Shown one piece after another: positions 57,769 to 64,000 of a stretch of DNA of 64,000 bases. Source of the DNA: Anaeramoeba flamelloides (lineage: Eukaryota > Metamonada > Anaeramoebidae). Numbering within the stretch: the stretch's first letter is position 1; every line of letters starts with the position of its first letter. The DNA lies in contig JANTQA010000033.1 of NCBI GenBank assembly GCA_027625915.1, forward strand, positions 4,526,001-4,590,000, given 5' to 3'. The notes under the pieces were generated by a model. That model had not been told where the DNA came from. It saw only the letters and a program-made list of their open reading frames with translations, and ran no database searches. The translations under genes were made by a program, and so were the position numbers.

Positions 57769-60700
57769 CTATTGTGTTCCTATATGATAACCAGTCATGC
57801 ACCCCTGTGACGACTCAATAGTTGAACCACAACAAGTCCAAACTCTCAAATTTCTGACTTTCCATTTACCAGGATGATATTTACAAGAAGTAGCAGAATT
57901 TAATTTTGGTTTATATTTCTGATCACAATTTTTGCAAAAGATCTCTGGAATTATTCGAGTGATTTGCATTAATTTATCATGCTTTAATTTTTTTAAATGA
58001 TCGACATCAATTGACAATAATATTTTGTCATATCTTTCTTGTAATTTTCGAATTTCCTCCTTCTGGATTTCTGCAATTTGTAGCATTCTTCGATTCATTT
58101 CTACTAATCCATTTATATTTTGATACACACAAGTTTTTAAATGCTCATTTAAATCGGTTCGAAGTCCAACAAACTCACAACCAAAATCGTAATGTGGACA
58201 ATGAAGTTCAATTTGCATACATTCATTTTCTAAATGGGTTTCTAAAAGTGTATAAGTCACTATTTATTGTAATTATTTTTTTATAAAAAAGTTCATATAT
58301 AACATACAAATAAAAATTCATTGAAAATTAATAATAGTTGTAAAAAAAAAAGAAAAAAATTAAGTCAATGTTGTGAAGCACACCATTATGAATTTTTATG
58401 AATACATCACGAAAAATATTCACAGAAAAAAGTTAAAAATGAAATTTCACTCATAATATGAATATTTATAGATATCTGTAATCTGTCATTTTAGACAATT
58501 AACATACTTTTTTTTAATAAAATTTTTTTTCAGGTTTTTGCTTCAAATTGAAAATTAATTTAATTTATAAAAAGTTAGACCCTTATTAAGTATTGTTAAA
58601 ATTTTGAAATTTCAGATCAGGAAAAATTGTTTTCAAAATTATTTAAATTTTAAAGAAAAAAGTAAAAATCTATCTTAATAATTTTAAAAAAAAATTGAGT
58701 AAACTTATCAAATATTTTTAAATATCTGAATAAATTCAAAATAGTTTTCTAATCTAATGACTTTTTAATGTTTTGGGAAATAAATAAAAAATAAATTTAA
58801 TTTTTAAAAAGTGTAATGTTTTTTTATCACAAAATATATATTCGGGACAATTTACAAACCTTTTCAAATATTTTCCTCATTTCAGATTCCTAAAAGCAAA
58901 TTTGAATGAATTAAAGAGTCTTTATCAAATTTTTGTTTTTTAATTTCATGATCATTTTAAGAATTCGTACAGATGATTATAATTTACTTTTTAAGATATA
59001 ACGTTTTTCAGAAACTCGGAAAAATGTTTCTGTAATAAACGGAAATTTTGACTCTTTGATCTCAAATTCAAAGAGGTATATAAGCAAAAAAATTGCATAA
59101 AAAATGCAAATAATACATTTTTTAGAACATTTCGGAGGAAATTATTTTATTTGAACCTTTTCACAAATCCAAAATTTAAGCAAAAATCCTTAAAAAAAAA
59201 CAAATTATGATGAAAACAAATCAAACTAGAAAGGATAAAAATAGATGTCGAAATCCTAAAAAAAAAAAAAATTAAACAATATAAAAATGTTAATCAATAA
59301 CGCAAATAAGGTATTTGCTGAGAGAACATACCAAAGTATAAATTCTTGTCTTTTTAATAAAAAGTATTTTTATTCGGAGTGATTTGTGTTTTTTTTTTTT
59401 TTTTTCTTAAAAATGTTAATTCCTAACACAAAATGAATTTTTGGATCGATGATTAAGAAAAAACAATTGTTAGTGTTCGGCTTTTGTTTGTATTAGCAAA
59501 ATATTCAAGTTCTGTGAACTGAAACGAAGCTAATAATCAACAGATCGTGAACTAATATAATATAAAATGGCCTTGTTATTATTGTTGATAATTTTCTAAA
59601 AAGAAATTCTGGCTCTTGGCTGATTATGTTACAAATTTTATGCATATTTACATAAATAATATTGTTCATGCAATTTTCATTTTCTGAAAAATCAATTTAT
59701 TTTTTTTTTTTTATTTTGAAGGGAGGAAACTAGTTTCCTCTTACAGCCCTAATTTCTAAATTTTTGTTTAGAAATTTTAATAAAGAGTCATAATTTTCTT
59801 TATCATTAACCAATGATAAAATAAATAACGAGTCTTTATTTCGAATAATATCAAGAATATTATTCTTTAATTGTTTATTATTTTTATTTATTTGAATTAA
59901 TTCCTTAATCCAAAATTTTCGATTTTTTCCATAGAATGGGCAGTCCCATAAAAAATGATCGATATCTTCTATTATTTCCTGACAAGAATGATTTTTACAT
60001 AAGTTGCAGAATTTTGTTTTTAATTTATTTTTATCATAGACATAAGAATATCTGTTTAGATAATTTGTGAAATTTCTTAATTTTAAAATGGGAGTTGAGC
60101 CTATCCATTTTAAATATTTTTGTTGTTTGTTGATATTGTTATTATAATTAATAATTTTTAAATATTCTTGACCTTTCCACCCAGAGCTATTTATAATTAA
60201 CTTTCGTCTAAAATTATTTAGGTCTACATTCAATAATTTTAAATTTCCTATTTCCCAATTAATATTTTCATCTTTTTTTTTTGAAAAATATTAATTTTTG
60301 TGAAATGTGATCAAACCCAAGTATTTATAATTTTTTTTTTGAGTTTATATCTTCTTTTGTAAATTGAAATTCTGGCTTGGTCAAGTTTAGCTTCAGTTTT
60401 ATAAATTATTCTTGGAGAGTGTGGATTTATTTTTTAAAAATTTTGTTACTTTTTTATTTATCCAAACATCTATTGAGTCAAAATCTTTTTTGATTTAAAT
60501 TAAAAATTACAAGTCCATAAAATAATTGGCTAATACATATTGATTTAAACATTTGTAATTTTACTCCATTGACGAGTTTTTGTTGGCTAAAAATTTTTTT
60601 AATTTTTTTAAAACTATCTTTTACTTTATTAAAAGTTTTTTTTTTAATGTTTTTCTTTTTCAAGCCAAATTCCTAAATATTTTATTTCCGATAAAGTTTT

Positions 60701-63321
60701 TGACTTTAAGGTTTTATCAATATTTGGATTCATTCCAAATTCTTGAATAATTTTAAAGATTATAATTAATTTTTTGTCAATTTTTGAAATTGGCCCTTCC
60801 ATTATTAAAATCAAATCATCTGCAAACATCTGAACATGTTTTACAAGGTGTTTAATTTTTTCAATTAAAAAATGGCTAATAAATCCAAATAATAAAGGAG
60901 AAAGAGGATCTCCTTGATAAACACCCAATCCACCCTTTTTATAATACTTTTTAAGTCATATTTTGATTTTTTCATTTTTAATATATTTATCAAGAGCATA
61001 ATGTACTAATATATGACTAATAGTATCAAAACATTTTTTGATATCAATTGTAACCACAAAGAATTCTTTATTTTTGTAATCATTTTTAAGTTTCTCTAAT
61101 TCAAAAAACTAAATTTAATACAGCAATTCTAGTATCTAATTTTTTTTTTAAATCCGAATTGAGAATCTGATACTAGATTCCAAGATTCTTCGATTCCTTT
61201 ATAAATAAGTTTAAGAAAAAATCTTGCTAATGTGTTATTAATTGATATTGGTCTATAATTTAATGGAATTCAAAAATCAATTTATTTAAAAGATTTAGGA
61301 AAAAACTTTTTTGTATTTTCATTTTTTATTTGTACTTTTTATCATTGTTCTCATTCACCAATATGTTTACTAGAGCACATATCATTGATAGGTGGATATA
61401 TTTTTTATAATTGTGAAAAGTAATTTTCTCCAAAACGCGTCAATCGTTTCCAGGAATTACATATATATTATGGATCAATTCAAAGTAAAAACTTAAAATA
61501 TTAATACATCAATTTTTGCAAATGTATTATGGCTATTAATTTTATGGAAATTGTTTAAACAAATGGATTCTATCATTATATCTTATTGTATGATGTTGAT
61601 ATGTTTTTAAGAAGTTTGATAACAACTTTGTATTATTATTACTTATGACACTGTAATTCCATATTTTGCCTTTCTTTTCCTATCACATACATACACACAC
61701 ATATATATATATAGATATATATATATATATAGACTTATTTACCCAAAGTAATTTTCATACTTTTAGAGTTTAATTTTTCATAAAAATTTATTTAAAAATT
61801 ACTAAAACATGTTATTATTTCCTTGGATTAATGACAGAAAATTTTGATTTCTAATTGAATGAAAAATTCATATACCTGTCTGTTTATTTCTCTTTTAAGT
61901 TTGTAAATATTTTTTAATGATTTTTTTTTTTTTAGATAAAATATGAAATTTACTTTTCTTAAAATAAAATCAATCAATAGATAATTCCATATTTTAATAA
62001 TTCCATATAACATTAAACAGCTGCTGCAAATATTCATGCATATGTACAAAAAATTCACAAAAATAAATAAAAATGAAATTTCACAAAGTAATGCGAAAAA
62101 AACTAAATTCTAAATTATTTCTTTGATGCAATAAATGCATTGAAAACAATTATTTATTTTTATTTGAGTCATCAATATTTTTTTTTTGAGATAATCAATT
62201 CTAAAATGATTAACAAACTAGAAAATGATCAAAAAGAATTCACAAAGAAATTAAATTTGTGAAATGTTGTTAATAAAATTTCTAGGGCACAGATACTGAT
62301 TTAGTAGTATGTAGGAGATAATATAAATATTCATTTTTTAGCAAAGGGTTTTAGCAGCAACTCAATAACTGATTTATGAATTGGAAAATAAAATTCACAA
62401 AATAAACATTTTCTCAAAGTGGTATAATTTTTTTCAAATCATTTTTTTTAACAATAATTTTTTATTAATTTTCTTTTTTTTGTGTACCTTTTGTGAAAAA
62501 TCTCAGGAATAATCATCAATAGGAGAGATTTAAGAATAAATACAAAAATTAATGTATAAATTCTCTTTTCACCAAACATTCAGATTATCGCTTTTTTTGT
62601 TTTTTTACGGGAATTATCAAATATTTTTTAAAAATATTAAAAAATCCTGATAATCCAAAAAATTCACAATAATAATATAAAAAAAAAAAAATGTAAAAAA
62701 AATAAATAAAGATTTTTGTTTTAATTTATTCAGTAAAAAATTGATTTAAAAATTTATTAAAAACGAAATTAAATAATAGTAAAAGATGGATTTTACTATA
62801 AGTTCTTTATGTTGTAGATATTTGGAAGCAAGAACAAAAAAATTAATCTTATTTTTTTGGGTTGGAAAAGACATTTTCATGAATAAATGTTAAATTTATC
62901 AAAACTCTTATAATTAGTTAAAAAACCCCAAAAATTAGTGAAAATCAATCGAAGTGATGTTAATTAGTTTTTTTTTTGAATGAAAAAAATATCAGCTGAA
63001 TTTCCTGATTTTGTTTGTGAAATATCAAAATAAAAACACTGTCGAGTAAAATCAACTACATTCTCTCAAAATAAAAAAAAAATAAGAAAAATAATACAAC
63101 AATTCCAAAATTTTCATGAAATCTCAATTTTAAATTTTTTTTTGTTTTTTCAAAATTTTGTAATATTTGAATTGGATTTATTTCATTTTCCAAATCTTTT
63201 ACAGAAAAGAAGAAGATCAAGAAGAAGAAAAAGATAATGATAACGATGATGAAGGAAACTTACTTTGCTCATTACAATAATTACAAATCAACATTCTGAA
63301 ATCACATTTTTTTAAATGATC
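57769..63321 (-). CDS. TRAF-type zinc finger protein with CHORD-like C-terminus (5' part missing)
   Basis: Two exons visible (minus): 63321-63264 and 58241-57769 (TAG stop), 176 residues. The intron of 5022 bp is GTAAGT...TTTTAG and the join keeps frame: HLKKCDFRMLICNYCNEQ joins KTHLENECMQIELHCPHYDF, then GCEFVGLRTDLNEHLKTC, which are regular TRAF-type zinc fingers (CxxC...HxxxC). A coiled coil follows (EMNRRMLQIAEIQKEEIRKL...). The last 55 residues contain FCKNCDQKY, SCKYHPGKW, VWTCCGSTI, GCMTGYH, the Cys/His order of a CHORD zinc-binding module. Exon 1 here starts at an acceptor (CCTAATAG), so further exons, probably with more fingers or a RING, lie beyond the right edge. Such proteins often act in ubiquitin or stress signalling; the role here is not inferable. 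Confidence 0.82.
59701..61440 (-). mobile_element. LINE (non-LTR retrotransposon) copy 1, RT and zinc knuckle
   Basis: RT motifs in order: NYRPIS (61260-61243), QFGF (61161-61150), DIKKCFDTI (from 61045), QGDPLSPLLF (about 60915-60886), FADD (60826-60815), LGIW. The thumb region (60663-60478) is in another frame. The C-terminal 167-codon ORF (60233-59730) has a CNLC...DHFLWDC knuckle as in zf-RVT regions of LINEs. A few stops and frameshifts separate the blocks, and the 5' end (endonuclease) is missing, so it is a dead truncated copy. The 3' end is a perfect 18 bp palindrome (59723-59740) and an A-rich tail. It lies in the same orientation as the host gene. Confidence 0.9.
59723..59740. repeat. 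Perfect palindrome at the LINE 3' end
   Basis: GAGGAAACTAGTTTCCTC reads the same on both strands; its centre contains the TAG stop codon of the LINE ORF. The A-rich tail starts about 10 bp downstream on the minus strand. In several LINE clades a 3' hairpin is recognised by the RT (established knowledge); that role here is inference. Confidence 0.8.
61687..61731. repeat. (CA)n/(TA)n microsatellite
   Basis: ACATACATACACACACATATATAT... with a GATA interruption. Confidence 0.9.
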
Positions 63322-63639
63322 CTATTAGGGGATAATAATAAAAAATTAAAGAAAATAAATAGAAAAATAGAAAAATGAAATTAATATAATTATATTATTA
63401 TATGAATGATTTAAATTCAATTCCAAAAATTAGATAGTATATATAAATAGAAAAGTAATCAATTTATCATATTTAGATCTCATAAATCCATTTTGGAGTC
63501 TTTTTTCTTTTAAATACAAATATGAAAATCAATTTTTGTATTATATATATATTTTGATTATGAATTATTTTTTTGTTTTGATTTTTATTTTGTATTTTGT
63601 ATTATTTTTTTCCATTAAAAGTGGTAAAAAAAGTTGGAA

Positions 63640-63980
63640 TTTACAAGAAAAGTCTAATTCAACATTATAGAGATATTTTTTGAGCAAACACAAACAATTT
63701 AACGAATTTTTTTTTTTTTAAATCAACTTGGTACAAAAAAGATTTTATTAAATCAAAAGTTTGTTATTTTTGAGATTTCGAATAAATTTAATTATATTTT
63801 TTTCATAACAGAATTATCGAAAATAAACTCTTTTTCAGTCAAAGGGGCCAGTTTTATTGAAGAAATAGAACACATTCTATGAGTTTAATTCATTATTCTT
63901 CTCAGACTAAAATTTCAATTTTTATATCAAAATCATTTTTTCTCATTTTGTAATTTTTTTTTTGTATTTTGATTTATAAT
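63640..63980 (-). repeat. Dispersed repeat, family A, copy 4
   Basis: Reverse complement matches 13090-13250: TACAAAATGAGAAAAAATGAT, GAATAATGAATTAAACTCA, GTTCTATTTCTTCAATAAAAC, TTTGACTGAAAA. It lies upstream of the TRAF-type exon, in what is probably another intron. Confidence 0.65.
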
Positions 63981-64000
63981 GTTTTTTTTTTTTCTTTTTT

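Larger units (their letters stand above)
58242..63263 (-). other. 5.0 kb intron of the TRAF-type gene
   Basis: Holds the LINE at 59701-61440, a (CA/TA)n microsatellite at 61687-61731 and otherwise AT-rich sequence (58260-59690, 61740-63180) with no feature recognised. A purine-rich GAAGAAGATCAAGAAGAAG stretch lies at 63207-63250, just inside the donor. Confidence 0.8.

Noticed and set aside
1-64000. CRISPR arrays, bacterial operons, riboswitches
   Set aside because: The genes are spliced and eukaryotic; the repeats are dispersed transposon-type, not spaced direct repeats.

Overview
The window is very AT-rich eukaryotic nuclear DNA. It carries host genes with GT-AG introns, the standard genetic code (TAA, TAG and TGA all serve as stops) and lysine/glutamate-rich low-complexity proteins. 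Long stretches between and inside genes are filled with dispersed repeats. The sequence does not name the organism. A free-living protist with a repeat-laden AT-rich genome fits best (an amoeboid lineage such as Anaeramoeba or an amoebozoan is a guess, not a result).

Seven protein genes can be read, several only after joining exons by homology. (1) A divergent ribosomal stalk protein uL10/P0 gene, minus strand, 1448-6647, with a 4.2 kb intron. (2) An intronless PH-domain protein, plus strand, 10539-11315. (3) A complete PP1 catalytic subunit gene, plus strand, 21277-33138, seven exons spread over 11.9 kb. (4) A CLASP microtubule plus-end protein, minus strand, 35388-38840, four exons with short introns. 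(5) A p24-delta/TMED10 cargo receptor, minus strand, 46681-47636, three exons. (6) An MT-A70-family adenine methyltransferase-like protein, minus strand, 52145-54013 or longer. (7) The 3' part of a TRAF-type zinc-finger gene with a CHORD-like end, minus strand, 57769-63321, whose last intron of 5.0 kb holds a LINE. A candidate exon at about 930-1152 (+) and a patch at 17.1-17.75 kb are weaker.

The rest is a mosaic of repeats. One family has TTAA target sites and GGGAGTAGTC termini, is about 1.12 kb long, carries small ORFs, and is present as three near-complete and two partial copies. At least three kinds of short TIR element sit at TA sites, some nested. There are two copies of a LINE (RT plus CCHC knuckle), and four or more dispersed families without visible coding. 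Several insertions can be dated relative to each other because an empty site is present elsewhere in the window.

The genes do not form a pathway. They are ordinary housekeeping and regulatory genes: ribosome stalk, PP1 signalling, microtubule dynamics, early secretory traffic and nucleic-acid methylation. The most distinctive features are the contrast between short (105-232 bp) and repeat-swollen (1-5 kb) introns, the TTAA/GGGA element family, and the tail-less uL10.
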